Shown one piece after another: positions 21,962 through 30,154 of a stretch of DNA of 33,376 bases (within the stretch, counting starts at the first letter, position 1; every line of letters starts with the position of its first letter). Source of the DNA: Anaerolineales bacterium (GTDB lineage: Bacteria > Chloroflexota > Anaerolineae > Anaerolineales > Villigracilaceae); contig JAGUZU010000108.1 in the NCBI GenBank assembly GCA_020060625.1, positions 1 to 33,376 of the forward strand. The letters are read 5' to 3'. The translations under genes were made by a program, and so were the position numbers. The notes below the pieces were generated by a model. It did not search any database. It saw nothing but the letters and a program-made list of their open reading frames with translations, and was not told the origin of the DNA.

Positions 21962-24442
21962 ATGAGAAGAAAAATTCAAAATCCACCACAAACAGGATAC
22001 GAGACTCTTTTTCCCGGTGTCATAAAACTCGCGCGTGAAGCCATCATTGTGATGGACGAGCGGCAAAACATCGTCGTTTTCAATGAAGGCGCCGAACGGA
22101 TATTCGGATATAAGGCGTCCGAGGCGCTTGGAAAACCCTTGAACATCCTCCTGCCGCCATACTCGTCAGATACTCACTCCCGCCAGGTAAAGGAATTTTT
22201 GAATGCGCCGGAATCCGCGCGCGATATGAGCGACAGGCGCGAAATATCGGGGCGGCGCAAGGATGGGACGATCTTTCCCGCCGAGGCGAGCATCGTAAAA
22301 ATAAGAGAAAACGACAGGGTTTTCTTTGGGGCGATCTTGCAGGACATCACCGAGCGCAGGGAAGCGCAAAGAAAGATCGTGGAAAACGCCAGATTCACAA
22401 GCGCGATATTAAATTCGTTGTCTGCCGAAATTGTCGTGACCGATCACCGGGGTGTGATCGTCTCCGCCAATGAAGCCTGGCGGGAATTTGCAGACTGTAA
22501 CGGCGCGGATGCGGTCACATGCGCGCCGATTGGCGTAAATTATCTGGACGTGTGCGAAAAGGCGGCTCTGGCGGGCGATGAAAATGCGATAGAGGCGTTG
22601 GAGGGAATCCGCCAGGTATTGAACGACGCAAAGCCCTCTTTCACAATGGAGTACCCCTGTCACAGCCCGGATACCCGGCGCTGGTTCGTCATGCGCGCGC
22701 TTCCGTTGAAGGACAGAACCGGCGGGGTCGTCATCACCCATCAGGATGTGACGCCGCGCCGGTTAAGCGAACAACGCCTTCGCGAGACGCAGCGCATCGC
22801 CCGCGTCGGCAGCTGGGAACTCGACCTGATCGAAAACCGCCTCCACTGGTCCGACGAAATTTACCGCATCTTTGAGATCGAAAAATCCATGTTTGGCGCC
22901 TCTTATGAATCCTTCCTGGCTCTCATTCACCCGGATGACCGTCACAGGGTGAACGAGGCTTACACCCGCTCCCTTAATACCCGCGAACCGTATGAAACCA
23001 CCCACCGCCTGCTCATGCCGGACGGACGCGTCAAATTCCTGCATGAACGCGGTGAGACGTTCTATGCGGCGGATGGACGCCCTGTCCGCTCGGTGGGGAT
23101 GGTGCAGGATATTACCGACCGTAAACAGGCAGAGGAGGCGCTGCTGATCAAGGACAGCGCCATGGCGTCCTCCATCAGCGCCATTACGCTGGCGGATATG
23201 GAGGGACGCCTGTCGTATGTCAACGAGGCGTTCCTGATCATGTGGGGGTATGACCATGAGGACGAAGCGCTTGGACGTCCAATCGTTTCCTTCTGGGATT
23301 CTGAAGAGCAGGCTGGCAGGACGCTCCGGGCGGTCAGGGACAAGGGCAATTGGATTGGGGAAATGCGCGGCAAAAAACGGGACGGGACCCTGTTCGACGT
23401 TTTAATCTTCGCCAGTTTGGTCAAAGTGGCGGAGAGCCAGCCGATTGTGATGGCTTCCTTCCTCGATATTACCGAGCGCAAACGGGCGGAAAAGGAACTT
23501 CAGGATCGGGAAAAAAGACTTCAGGAAATTGTTGATGCGGCGCCCTTCGGCTCGCACATCTATGAACTCATCAATGATAAACTGATTCTGATCCAAGCCA
23601 ACCAGTCTGCCAACGATATTCTCGGGGTCGATCACGACGCCCTGCTTGGGAAACCCCTGGAGGTTGCCTTCCCCTCGCTGGTGAAAACGGAACTGCCGGT
23701 CCGTTTTAAAGAGGCGGCGAGTTTCGGCTCGAAATTCAGCCTTCCGCAGCTCAATTATGACGGGGAAGGCACGTCGAGCATCTTTGAGTTTCACGCCATT
23801 CAAGTCGGGCAAAATCAAGTGGCGGCTTTTTTCCGCAATGTGACCGAACTCGCAAAGGCGTACGATGAGACCTTGGTGGGATGGGCGCGCGCGCTTGAAT
23901 TCCGCGACAAGGAGACCGAGGGGCATACCCAGCGGGTGACCGACCTCACCATGCGCCTCGCGCGGAAGGTGGGGGTTGCCGAGGAAAAGATAGTGTATAT
24001 CCGTTGGGGGGCGCTTCTGCACGACATGGGAAAGATCGCCGTCCCGGATCACATCCTATTAAAACCCGATTCTCTGACGGACGACGAATGGACGCTGATG
24101 CGCAAGCATCCTGAATTTGCCTATGAAATGCTGTCCCCCATTACTTTTTTGCGCCCCGCTTTGGACATTCCCTATTGTCATCATGAAAAATGGGACGGCA
24201 CCGGCTATCCGCGCAGACTGAAGGGGGAAGAAATTCCGCTCGCGGCGCGCATCTTTGCCGTCGCCGATGTGTGGGACGCGCTCTTATCAAACCGCCCCTA
24301 CCGCCCAAAATGGGGGGAGGAGCGGGCGATTGAACACATACGGCAGTGTTCCGGGACGCATTTCGACCCCATTATCGTTGACAGTTTTCTGGAACTCATC
24401 GAAGAGGACAATCAAAACAAAAGCCCCAAAACAAAGTTTTAG
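21962..24442 (+). CDS. Multi-PAS HD-GYP domain phosphodiesterase
   Basis: An 826-residue cytosolic signalling protein. About five PAS-type units occupy residues 15-130, 140-265, 275-387, 395-507 and 513-628, several ending in the D(I/V)T(E/D)R linker. The HD-GYP domain spans about 635-815. It has His655, the HD pair His687-Asp688 in LLHDMGKIAVPD, HHEKWDGTGYP (740-750) and ADVWDALLSNRPYR. All metal-binding motifs are present, so cyclic-di-GMP hydrolysis is likely. It is divergent from the kinase cluster and probably shares its promoter region. The ATG at 21962 has GGTAGGG close upstream. The last codons form the first arm of the downstream terminator. Confidence 0.93.
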   Translation: MRRKIQNPPQTGYETLFPGVIKLAREAIIVMDERQNIVVFNEGAERIFGYKASEALGKPLNILLPPYSSDTHSRQVKEFLNAPESARDMSDRREISGRRKDGTIFPAEASIVKIRENDRVFFGAILQDITERREAQRKIVENARFTSAILNSLSAEIVVTDHRGVIVSANEAWREFADCNGADAVTCAPIGVNYLDVCEKAALAGDENAIEALEGIRQVLNDAKPSFTMEYPCHSPDTRRWFVMRALPLKDRTGGVVITHQDVTPRRLSEQRLRETQRIARVGSWELDLIENRLHWSDEIYRIFEIEKSMFGASYESFLALIHPDDRHRVNEAYTRSLNTREPYETTHRLLMPDGRVKFLHERGETFYAADGRPVRSVGMVQDITDRKQAEEALLIKDSAMASSISAITLADMEGRLSYVNEAFLIMWGYDHEDEALGRPIVSFWDSEEQAGRTLRAVRDKGNWIGEMRGKKRDGTLFDVLIFASLVKVAESQPIVMASFLDITERKRAEKELQDREKRLQEIVDAAPFGSHIYELINDKLILIQANQSANDILGVDHDALLGKPLEVAFPSLVKTELPVRFKEAASFGSKFSLPQLNYDGEGTSSIFEFHAIQVGQNQVAAFFRNVTELAKAYDETLVGWARALEFRDKETEGHTQRVTDLTMRLARKVGVAEEKIVYIRWGALLHDMGKIAVPDHILLKPDSLTDDEWTLMRKHPEFAYEMLSPITFLRPALDIPYCHHEKWDGTGYPRRLKGEEIPLAARIFAVADVWDALLSNRPYRPKWGEERAIEHIRQCSGTHFDPIIVDSFLELIEEDNQNKSPKTKF

Positions 24443-24452
24443 GGCTTTTGTT
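24418..24452. terminator. Bidirectional intrinsic terminator
   Basis: CAAAAGCCCCAAAAC (24418-24432) pairs with GTTTTAGGGCTTTTG (24436-24450) with one mismatch around an AAA loop, followed by TT on the + strand and by a TTTTG run on the - strand. It sits between the convergent HD-GYP and rny genes and overlaps the HD-GYP stop codon. Confidence 0.85.
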
Positions 24453-24455
24453 CAT

Positions 24456-25982
24456 TTACTTCGCGTATTCCGTTGACCTTGTTTCGCGGATGACCGTCAC
24501 GCGGATCTGACCGGGGTACTGCATGGTCTCTTCGATCTTCTTGGCGATGTCGCGCGCCAGCCTGGTGGAGCCGAGGTCGTCTATGGTTTCGGGTTTGACC
24601 AGCACGCGCACTTCGCGCCCCGCTTGGATGGCGAAGGCTTGCTGCACGCCTTCGAAGGACATGGACATTTCCTCCAGCGAGCGGATGCGCTTGATGTACG
24701 CCTCCAAGTCCTCGCGCCTCGCGCCGGGGCGCGCGCCGGAGATGGCGTCTGCGGCTTCGGCGATGACCGCTTCCACGGTTTCCTGATCCACTTCATGGTG
24801 GTGCGAAGCGATGGCGTTGACGACGACGGGATTTACGCCGTAGCGTTTGCAATATTCCGCGCCGAGTCCTGCGTGGGTTCCTTCCTGATTGTGGTCCATC
24901 GCCTTGCCGATGTCGTGCAGGAAGCCGCCCTGCTTGGAGAGCTCCACGTTCGCGCCGATCTCGGCGGCGAGGATGCCCGCAAGTTTGGAGACTTCCACTG
25001 CGTGGGCGAGTTGGTTCTGCCCGTATGATGTGCGGAATTTCAAGCGCCCCATCATCCGCAGCACTTCGGGATGCAAGCCGGTGACGTTCGCTTCGTAGGC
25101 GGCTTGCTCGCCCGCTTCGTTGATGATTTTTTCGACGGCTTTGGTTTCATCTTCCACGATCTTTTCGATGTGGGCGGGATGAATGCGTCCGTCCAAAATC
25201 AGTTTGGCAAGCGCGCGGCGACCGATCTCGCGGCGCACCGAGTCGAAGCAGGAGATGGTGACCGAGTCGGGCGTGTCGTCCACGATGACGTCCACACCGG
25301 CGGCTTGCTCGAAGGCTTTGATGTTGCGCCCGTTGCGCCCCACGATGCGTCCCTTCATTTCTTCGCTGGGCAGGGTGACAACCGCGCGGGTGACTTCCGC
25401 CACATGCTCGGATGCCACGCGCTGGATGGCGTCGGCGATGAGTTTGCGGGCGCGCTTCTCGCCTTCCTCCCGCGCTTCCGCTTCGATCTGACGGATGATC
25501 CTCGCCATGTCGCCCCGCGCTTCCTTTTCGACAGCAGCGTACAGGTCTTTGCGGGCGTCATCCTGGGTCATCTGCGCGATCTCTTCCAGCTTCTTCACTT
25601 GTTCCTCGTGCAGTTTTTCGACCTCGTTGCTGCGCCTGTCAACCTGCGACTGGCGGCGGTTCAGGTTCTGCTCGCGCTGTTCCATTTTGTCGAAGCGGCT
25701 GTCCAATTCGGCGCGGCGCTTTTCGAGTCGGTCTGTTTCACGGTTGAACTCGATGCGCCGTTCCTTGATCTCGGCTTCGGCAGCCTGGATGATCTTGGTG
25801 GCATTCTCGCGGGCGCTGTTTTCGATCATGCCCGCCTGGGCTTTTGCCGCCTTGATAATATCTTCGGCTTTATCCTGTTTTCCCTTTTCGGCGCGTTCGA
25901 CCTGGAAGCGGTGGATGAAATACCCGACCACGGCGCCCACGATCAATGCAAGAATGTCAATGGATAAACTTAATGGACTCAT
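24456..25982 (-). CDS. rny: Ribonuclease Y
   Basis: A membrane-anchored endoribonuclease that starts mRNA decay. The 508-residue length fits the family. A single N-terminal membrane helix (about 7-23) is followed by a long charged coiled coil (about 28-180). A KH domain spans about 207-270, with the GRNGRN RNA-binding loop. The HD domain is at about 325-420, with the catalytic His356-Asp357 in GFLHDIGKAMDHNQEGTH. The C-terminal RNase Y-specific region ends in RVTVIRETRSTEYAK. The start overlaps the recX stop by four bases (ATGA), so the pair is translationally coupled. Confidence 0.97.
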   Translation of the reverse strand: MSPLSLSIDILALIVGAVVGYFIHRFQVERAEKGKQDKAEDIIKAAKAQAGMIENSARENATKIIQAAEAEIKERRIEFNRETDRLEKRRAELDSRFDKMEQREQNLNRRQSQVDRRSNEVEKLHEEQVKKLEEIAQMTQDDARKDLYAAVEKEARGDMARIIRQIEAEAREEGEKRARKLIADAIQRVASEHVAEVTRAVVTLPSEEMKGRIVGRNGRNIKAFEQAAGVDVIVDDTPDSVTISCFDSVRREIGRRALAKLILDGRIHPAHIEKIVEDETKAVEKIINEAGEQAAYEANVTGLHPEVLRMMGRLKFRTSYGQNQLAHAVEVSKLAGILAAEIGANVELSKQGGFLHDIGKAMDHNQEGTHAGLGAEYCKRYGVNPVVVNAIASHHHEVDQETVEAVIAEAADAISGARPGARREDLEAYIKRIRSLEEMSMSFEGVQQAFAIQAGREVRVLVKPETIDDLGSTRLARDIAKKIEETMQYPGQIRVTVIRETRSTEYAK

Positions 25983-26632
25983 ATTGATTCCTCATCTTCG
26001 TAATGTATTTCCTCCGCGCGCGCCTCGTTCCAGACCTGGGTGACGACCGGCGCGATGACGGAGTAGGGAAAGCCGCGCCTCGCAAGATATTCGGACAATT
26101 TTTTGCGGAACCCGCCCCATTCCAGACCTTTGAGCCTGTTTGCCCGTTTCAGGGCGGATTCATACGCCAGGGCTTGTTCATCCACACCGGAGACTGCGGC
26201 TTGCACAGTTTCCTCGTCCAATCCTTTTTGACGAAGTTCCATCGTCAGCGCGCGGCGGCTGCGCGGGCGGAAGGCGCTGCGGTTTTCGACCCACGCGCGC
26301 GCAAATTCGTTGTCATTGGCAAGGTTGCTCGCGCGGAGTTTTTCGAGGGTGGTTTCGATCACTTCTTCGGAAAACTCGTGCTTGAGCAGGTTTTGCCGTA
26401 TTTCCTTTTCCGAACGGATGCGGTAGCTCAGGAAGAGCAGAGCCTGTTGCAACGCCCGTTCGCGGGCATCGTTGGCTTGCAGTTCGGCGATCTTCTCATC
26501 GGTGAGAACGTCGCCGACCTTGAGCCAGGCGGCGGTGATGCGCGCCAGCCCGAAGGCGAACTCCCCGTCGAGGTGGAGGTTCACCCGGTTGGGGTTTTTC
26601 TTCTGCGCTTCGAGGGCGGTGATTTTTTTCAT
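25979..26632 (-). CDS. recX: RecX-family regulatory protein
   Basis: A 217-residue RecX homologue, expected to bind RecA and modulate its filaments. Family features are LSYRIRSEKEIRQNLLKHEFSEEVIETTLEKL (first three-helix repeat), FARAWVENRSAFRPRSRRALTMELRQKGLDEE (second) and the C-terminal RKLSEYLARRGFPYSVI repeat. The extended N-terminus with RVNLHLDGEFAFGLAR is typical of the longer RecX forms. The frame stays open to 26887, but the chosen ATG at 26632 begins the conserved region and upstream residues look non-coding. No Shine-Dalgarno is evident; a strong hairpin ends 11 bases upstream. Here it is coupled to rny and not to recA. Confidence 0.9.
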   Translation of the reverse strand: MKKITALEAQKKNPNRVNLHLDGEFAFGLARITAAWLKVGDVLTDEKIAELQANDARERALQQALLFLSYRIRSEKEIRQNLLKHEFSEEVIETTLEKLRASNLANDNEFARAWVENRSAFRPRSRRALTMELRQKGLDEETVQAAVSGVDEQALAYESALKRANRLKGLEWGGFRKKLSEYLARRGFPYSVIAPVVTQVWNEARAEEIHYEDEESI

Positions 26633-26643
26633 TTTTAAACGCG

Positions 26644-26680
26644 CACAGCCGAGGCTTCCGACGTGTCGGCCTCGGCTGTG
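26644..26680 (-). promoter_or_regulatory. Strong hairpin in the recX 5' leader
   Basis: CACAGCCGAGGC (26644-26655) pairs perfectly with GCCTCGGCTGTG (26669-26680). The loop itself contains CGAC/GTCG, so up to 16 bp can form. It lies 11 bases before the recX start on the - strand, where a Shine-Dalgarno would be expected. It has no T-run on either side and is not a typical terminator. Confidence 0.6.
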
Positions 26681-26991
26681 AAAATGTCTGGGTTTGGGCG
26701 ACCAGTTCCCGGGTCCGGTGTGAGGCGGGGATTGGTCGAATAACGGGATCAAAACGTGTCCCGTTTGGCGCTTCTGATTTAGGTTACAGTTGCCTGTGTT
26801 CTCAAAAAATTCTGTCCTAAATGAGATTTCACAAAATAACTCCCAAAATTGGGGGAGGTGTCGCGCGAATTTTCCAGTCAGTTTCAAGCATAGACCGCAG
26901 TTGCGGCGGAAGGTTCCAGATGTTTCCTTGATTATACATGAATTTTAAGATTTGTTAACATAACTTTTTCATGCGGCAGGGGTAATAGCAT

Positions 26992-27020
26992 TTGTAAATC
27001 GTGACAAATGGAACTATGAG
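26992..27020 (+). promoter_or_regulatory. Candidate maeB promoter
   Basis: TTGTAA (26992-26997), a 17-base spacer and TATGAG (27015-27020) lie about 54 bases before the maeB start. Both hexamers match the sigma-70 consensus at four of six positions, so the call is tentative. Confidence 0.35.
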
Positions 27021-27073
27021 ATTTTGCGCCGCTATGCAATAATTAATTCGTTTCAACCACTACTGGAGGCAAT

Positions 27074-29359
27074 ATGGCTAAATTAACGCGTGAAGACGCA
27101 CTCGAATATCATCGGCTGAAAGGAAAACCCGGGAAGGTGGCAATTGTGCCGACCAAACCCATGGATACCCAGCGGGACCTGAGTTTGGCGTATTCTCCCG
27201 GCGTTGCGGAGCCTGTGCTGGAGATCGAGAAGAATCCCGAAGATGCTTACGAATACACGTCGAAAGGCAACCTGGTGGGAGTGGTTTCCAACGGGACGGC
27301 AATCCTCGGTCTTGGTGACCGCGGCGCGCTGGCAAGCAAACCCGTGATGGAGGGCAAGGGGGTGCTTTTCAAAAAATTCGCGGATATTGACGTGTTCGAT
27401 ATCGAGGTCAATTCGCACGACCCGGATGAGATCATCAAAATCGTCGCCGCAATTTCGCCGACCTTTGGCGGCATCAACCTCGAAGACATCAAGGCGCCCG
27501 AATGCTTCTACATCGAAGAGGAATTGAAGAAGATGCTGGACATTCCGGTCTTTCACGACGACCAGCATGGCACGGCGATCATTTCCTCGGCGGGGCTGGC
27601 GAACGCGCTGGAGATCGTGGGCAAGAAACACGAGGAAATCCGCCTGGTCATTTCGGGGGCGGGCGCTTCGGCGATCTCGTGCGCGGAACTGGCGATTAAG
27701 TGGGGGGTGAAACGCGAGAACATCATGCTGGTGGACTCGAAAGGCGTGGTGCATTCCAAGCGGACGGATTTGAACAAGTACAAGCAGCGCTTCGCATTTG
27801 ACTTCGACCAGCGTACCCTTGCAGACGCTGTGAGCGGCGCCGACGTTTTCTACGGGCTTTCCGTGGCGAATGTGCTGACGCCGGAGATGGTCAAATCCAT
27901 GGCGAAAGACCCGATCATCTTGGCAATGGCGAATCCCGACCCGGAGATCAAGCCGGAACTGGCGCGTGAGGCGCGCAAGGACGTCATCATTGCCACCGGA
28001 CGCTCGGATTACGTCAATCAAGTCAACAATGTGCTGGGTTTTCCGTTCATTTTCCGCGGCGCGTTGGATGTGCGCGCGAAAGGCATCAACGAGGAGATGA
28101 AGTTTGCGGCGTCGAAGGCGCTGGCGGCGCTGGCAAAGGAAGATGTGCCGGATTCAGTCATCCGCGCGTACGGAGGCGAGAGCATCAAGTTTGGGCGCGA
28201 ATATATCATTCCCAAGCCGCTCGATCCGCGCGTGCTGTTGTGGGAGGCGCCCGCCGTGGCTGAAACAGCGATGAAGACTGGCATGGCGCGCAAGACCGTG
28301 GACATCGAAGAGTACAAGGAGCAACTGGCGTTCCGGCAGGGGAAGGGCGAGCGGATTCGCTACTTCTTCCAGAACAAGGCGCGTTCGTCGGGCGGGACGA
28401 AGCGCGTGGTCTTTGCCGAAGGCGAGGAATCGAAGATCATCCGCGCGGCGTATCAGATCAAGGAGGAGGGCATTGCCACTCCGATTTTGATCGGACGCCC
28501 GCAGGTCATTCAGCAGCGCATCGAGGAACTGGGCTTGCCCTGCTGCCCGGATGTGTTCGATCCCTCCGATTTTGAAAGGCACGAGGAATATGCCAAAGCC
28601 TATTTTGATCTGCGCGGACGCAAAGGCGTGACGCTTGCCATCGCCCGCAAACGGGTGCGGCAGGTCAACATTCTCGGCGCGATGATGGTCAAGATGGGCG
28701 ATGCCGACGCCTTCATTTCGGGTCTGACCTACGATTACCCCGATGTCATTCGTCCTGCCTTGCGCGTTCATCATACCGCCCCCGGCGCGGCGCGCGCGGC
28801 GGGTGTGTACATCATGATCGTGGACGACAAGGTCTTCCTCTTCACCGATGCGACGGTCAACATCGACCCGACAGCGGAAGACCTGGCGGAGATCGCCTGC
28901 CTTGCGGCGGATTACGCCGTGAAGTTGGAGATCGATCCGCATGTGGCATTCCTTTCGTTCTCGAACTTTGGCTCCACGCCTCATCCGCTTTCGGAAAAGG
29001 TTCACAGGGCGGTGGCGATGGTCAAGGAACGCCGCCCCGACCTGCCCGTGGACGGGGAGATGCAGGCGGATACGGCGGTTGCGCCGGAGATCATCGAAGA
29101 GCGGTATCCGTTCAGCGCGGTGAAGGATGCGAATGTGCTGGTTTTCCCGTCGCTTGAGTCGGCGAACATTGCCTATAAACTGCTTTCCCGCCTCGGAAAT
29201 GCGAAGGCGATTGGTCCCATTTTGCTCGGTATGGGCGCGCCGGTTCACGTCTTGCAAACGGGCGATGATGTAAATGCCATCGTGCAGATCGCCGCTGTGG
29301 CGGTAATGGATGCGATGGGACGCGAAGAGAAGAAGGAAAAGAAGACGAAAAAGAAGTAG
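27074..29359 (+). CDS. maeB: NADP-dependent malic enzyme with C-terminal phosphotransacetylase-like domain
   Basis: A 761-residue MaeB-type enzyme that decarboxylates malate to pyruvate. The N-terminal malic domain has [22 protein letters not shown] and the metal-binding [12 protein letters not shown], followed by the NAD(P)-binding [16 protein letters not shown]. From about residue 430 a phosphotransacetylase-like domain follows ([38 protein letters not shown] and [14 protein letters not shown]). In known MaeB proteins this part is not an active acetyltransferase but binds acetyl-CoA as an allosteric effector. The start ATG has TGGAGG four bases upstream. The C-terminus ends in a lysine-rich tail. 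A terminator follows at 29401. Confidence 0.96.
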   Translation: MAKLTREDALEYHRLKGKPGKVAIVPTKPMDTQRDLSLAYSPGVAEPVLEIEKNPEDAYEYTSKGNLVGVVSNGTAILGLGDRGALASKPVMEGKGVLFKKFADIDVFDIEVNSHDPDEIIKIVAAISPTFGGINLEDIKAPECFYIEEELKKMLDIPVFHDDQHGTAIISSAGLANALEIVGKKHEEIRLVISGAGASAISCAELAIKWGVKRENIMLVDSKGVVHSKRTDLNKYKQRFAFDFDQRTLADAVSGADVFYGLSVANVLTPEMVKSMAKDPIILAMANPDPEIKPELAREARKDVIIATGRSDYVNQVNNVLGFPFIFRGALDVRAKGINEEMKFAASKALAALAKEDVPDSVIRAYGGESIKFGREYIIPKPLDPRVLLWEAPAVAETAMKTGMARKTVDIEEYKEQLAFRQGKGERIRYFFQNKARSSGGTKRVVFAEGEESKIIRAAYQIKEEGIATPILIGRPQVIQQRIEELGLPCCPDVFDPSDFERHEEYAKAYFDLRGRKGVTLAIARKRVRQVNILGAMMVKMGDADAFISGLTYDYPDVIRPALRVHHTAPGAARAAGVYIMIVDDKVFLFTDATVNIDPTAEDLAEIACLAADYAVKLEIDPHVAFLSFSNFGSTPHPLSEKVHRAVAMVKERRPDLPVDGEMQADTAVAPEIIEERYPFSAVKDANVLVFPSLESANIAYKLLSRLGNAKAIGPILLGMGAPVHVLQTGDDVNAIVQIAAVAVMDAMGREEKKEKKTKKK

Positions 29360-29400
29360 GGCGGTTTGACAGTCGATTAGCTTGATGGTTGGATAGTGGA

Positions 29401-29435
29401 GACCCTGAAGGTTGCAAAGCCCTTGGGGTCTTTTT
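29401..29435 (+). terminator. Intrinsic terminator after maeB
   Basis: GACCCTGAAGG (29401-29411) pairs with CCCTTGGGGTC (29420-29430), with two wobbles and one mismatch. It is followed by TTTTT (29431-29435). It isolates maeB from the toxin-antitoxin promoter. Confidence 0.8.
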
Positions 29436-29447
29436 CATGTCTTTTGC

Positions 29448-29476
29448 TTGACAAAACGCGAGAATGGAGCAATAAT
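29448..29476 (+). promoter_or_regulatory. Promoter of the toxin-antitoxin operon
   Basis: A perfect -35 TTGACA (29448-29453), a 17-base spacer and AATAAT (29471-29476) form a good sigma-70-type promoter. The operator palindrome begins at the last base of the -10, so repressor binding would block transcription. Confidence 0.75.
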
Positions 29477-29500
29477 ATTGTGTAACTATATTACACAATA
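29476..29500. promoter_or_regulatory. Operator palindrome of the toxin-antitoxin operon
   Basis: TATTGTGTAA (29476-29485) and TTACACAATA (29491-29500) are perfect inverted repeats around CTATA. The site overlaps the -10 and transcription start of the operon and lies just before the antitoxin Shine-Dalgarno. It is the expected autoregulatory site for the ribbon-helix-helix antitoxin. Confidence 0.8.
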
Positions 29501-29512
29501 AAGAGGTGTTTT

Positions 29513-29767
29513 ATGGAACTTCAAAGGACGCAGATTCTCCTTGAAAAATCCCAGCATCAAACCCTGACAATGATCGCAGGCGAGGAAAACCGTAGTATTT
29601 CCGAAATCGTGCGCGAGATGATTGACCGCGAGTTGCGGTATCGCCAGCGCCGCCAGATGCTGCTCGCCGCCCGCGAGCTTCAAGCCGATTACAGAACCGA
29701 CCCAACCTTGACTGAATTCACGGTACTGGACGGCGATGATTTTCTTTTTGCGGATGACGAAGAATGA
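29513..29767 (+). CDS. Ribbon-helix-helix antitoxin of a MazEF-type pair
   Basis: An 84-residue antitoxin. The N-terminal ELQRTQILLEKSQHQTL is the DNA-contacting strand and first helix. RSISEIVREMIDREL is the second helix of a ribbon-helix-helix fold. The C-terminal part is acidic (DGDDFLFADDEE), as expected for a tail that wraps and inhibits the toxin. It should bind the palindrome at 29476-29500 and repress its own operon. The start has AAGAGG six bases upstream. The gene overlaps the toxin gene by four bases (ATGA), the usual coupling in such pairs. Confidence 0.88.
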   Translation: MELQRTQILLEKSQHQTLTMIAGEENRSISEIVREMIDRELRYRQRRQMLLAARELQADYRTDPTLTEFTVLDGDDFLFADDEE

Positions 29768-30102
29768 AACGGGGCGAAATCTGGCTTGTCAATCTTGATC
29801 CCACAATCGGGTCGGAGATCAGGAAGACCCGCCCCGCTGTGATTGTGAGCAGCGATTTGGTGGGAATACTACCGCTCAAGGTAATTGTCCCGCTTACGGA
29901 TTGGAAGGAACGTTATTCATCCGCTTCCTGGATGATGCGCCTCGACCCGGACGCCGAAAACGGATTGGACAAACCCTCCGCTGCAGACGCTTTGCAAATC
30001 CGCTCGGTTTCCGAAGGACGGCTGGTTAAACGGCTGGGAGTAATCCCTCCCTTGCAGGTTGCGCAGATCGTTCAGGCTGTGATGAATGTCCTTCAACGAT
30101 GA
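29764..30102 (+). CDS. MazF/PemK-family endoribonuclease toxin
   Basis: A 112-residue toxin. The MKRGEIWLVNLDPTIGSEIRKTRPAVIVSSD block is the MazF signature: RGEIW at the N-terminus, the P-x-xGSEIRKTRP loop with the catalytic Arg, and VIV. The later KPSAADALQIRSVSEGRLVKRLG block holds the D-x-R/S region. The family cuts single-stranded RNA at short motifs and stops growth when antitoxin is lost. It overlaps the antitoxin gene by four bases. A 6-bp ATGATG/CATCAT hairpin (30099-30113) overlaps the stop codon. It sits beside a NACHT gene, in keeping with a small defence cluster. Confidence 0.93.
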   Translation: MKRGEIWLVNLDPTIGSEIRKTRPAVIVSSDLVGILPLKVIVPLTDWKERYSSASWMMRLDPDAENGLDKPSAADALQIRSVSEGRLVKRLGVIPPLQVAQIVQAVMNVLQR

Positions 30103-30154
30103 TGGGACATCATAACGGGGTAAAATTCAGCCATCCGAAGGAGCGAGGCGAGAC

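Larger units (their letters stand above)
26633..27073. other. Divergent intergenic region between recX and maeB
   Basis: These 441 bases hold no credible gene. They contain the recX leader hairpin (26644-26680), a 7-bp inverted repeat AACGGGA/TCCCGTT (26742-26748, 26759-26765), an A/T-rich middle, and a candidate maeB promoter at the right end. No tRNA or known riboswitch was recognised. Confidence 0.6.

Noticed and set aside
25071..25967. Phe/Asp-rich + strand frame opposite rny
   Set aside because: It is a shadow of the Glu/Lys/Arg-rich coiled coil of RNase Y on the other strand.
26633..26887. N-terminal extension of RecX
   Set aside because: It runs through a hairpin and non-coding-like sequence. 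RecX similarity begins at the ATG at 26632.
28154..29257. Long - strand frame opposite maeB
   Set aside because: It is antisense to a clear MaeB gene, is rich in Arg/His, and has no domain signal.
29366..29394. TTGACA as a promoter between maeB and its terminator
   Set aside because: The matching -10 (TTGGAT) is poor and it would fire straight into the terminator at 29401. The TTGACA at 29448 fits the operon far better.
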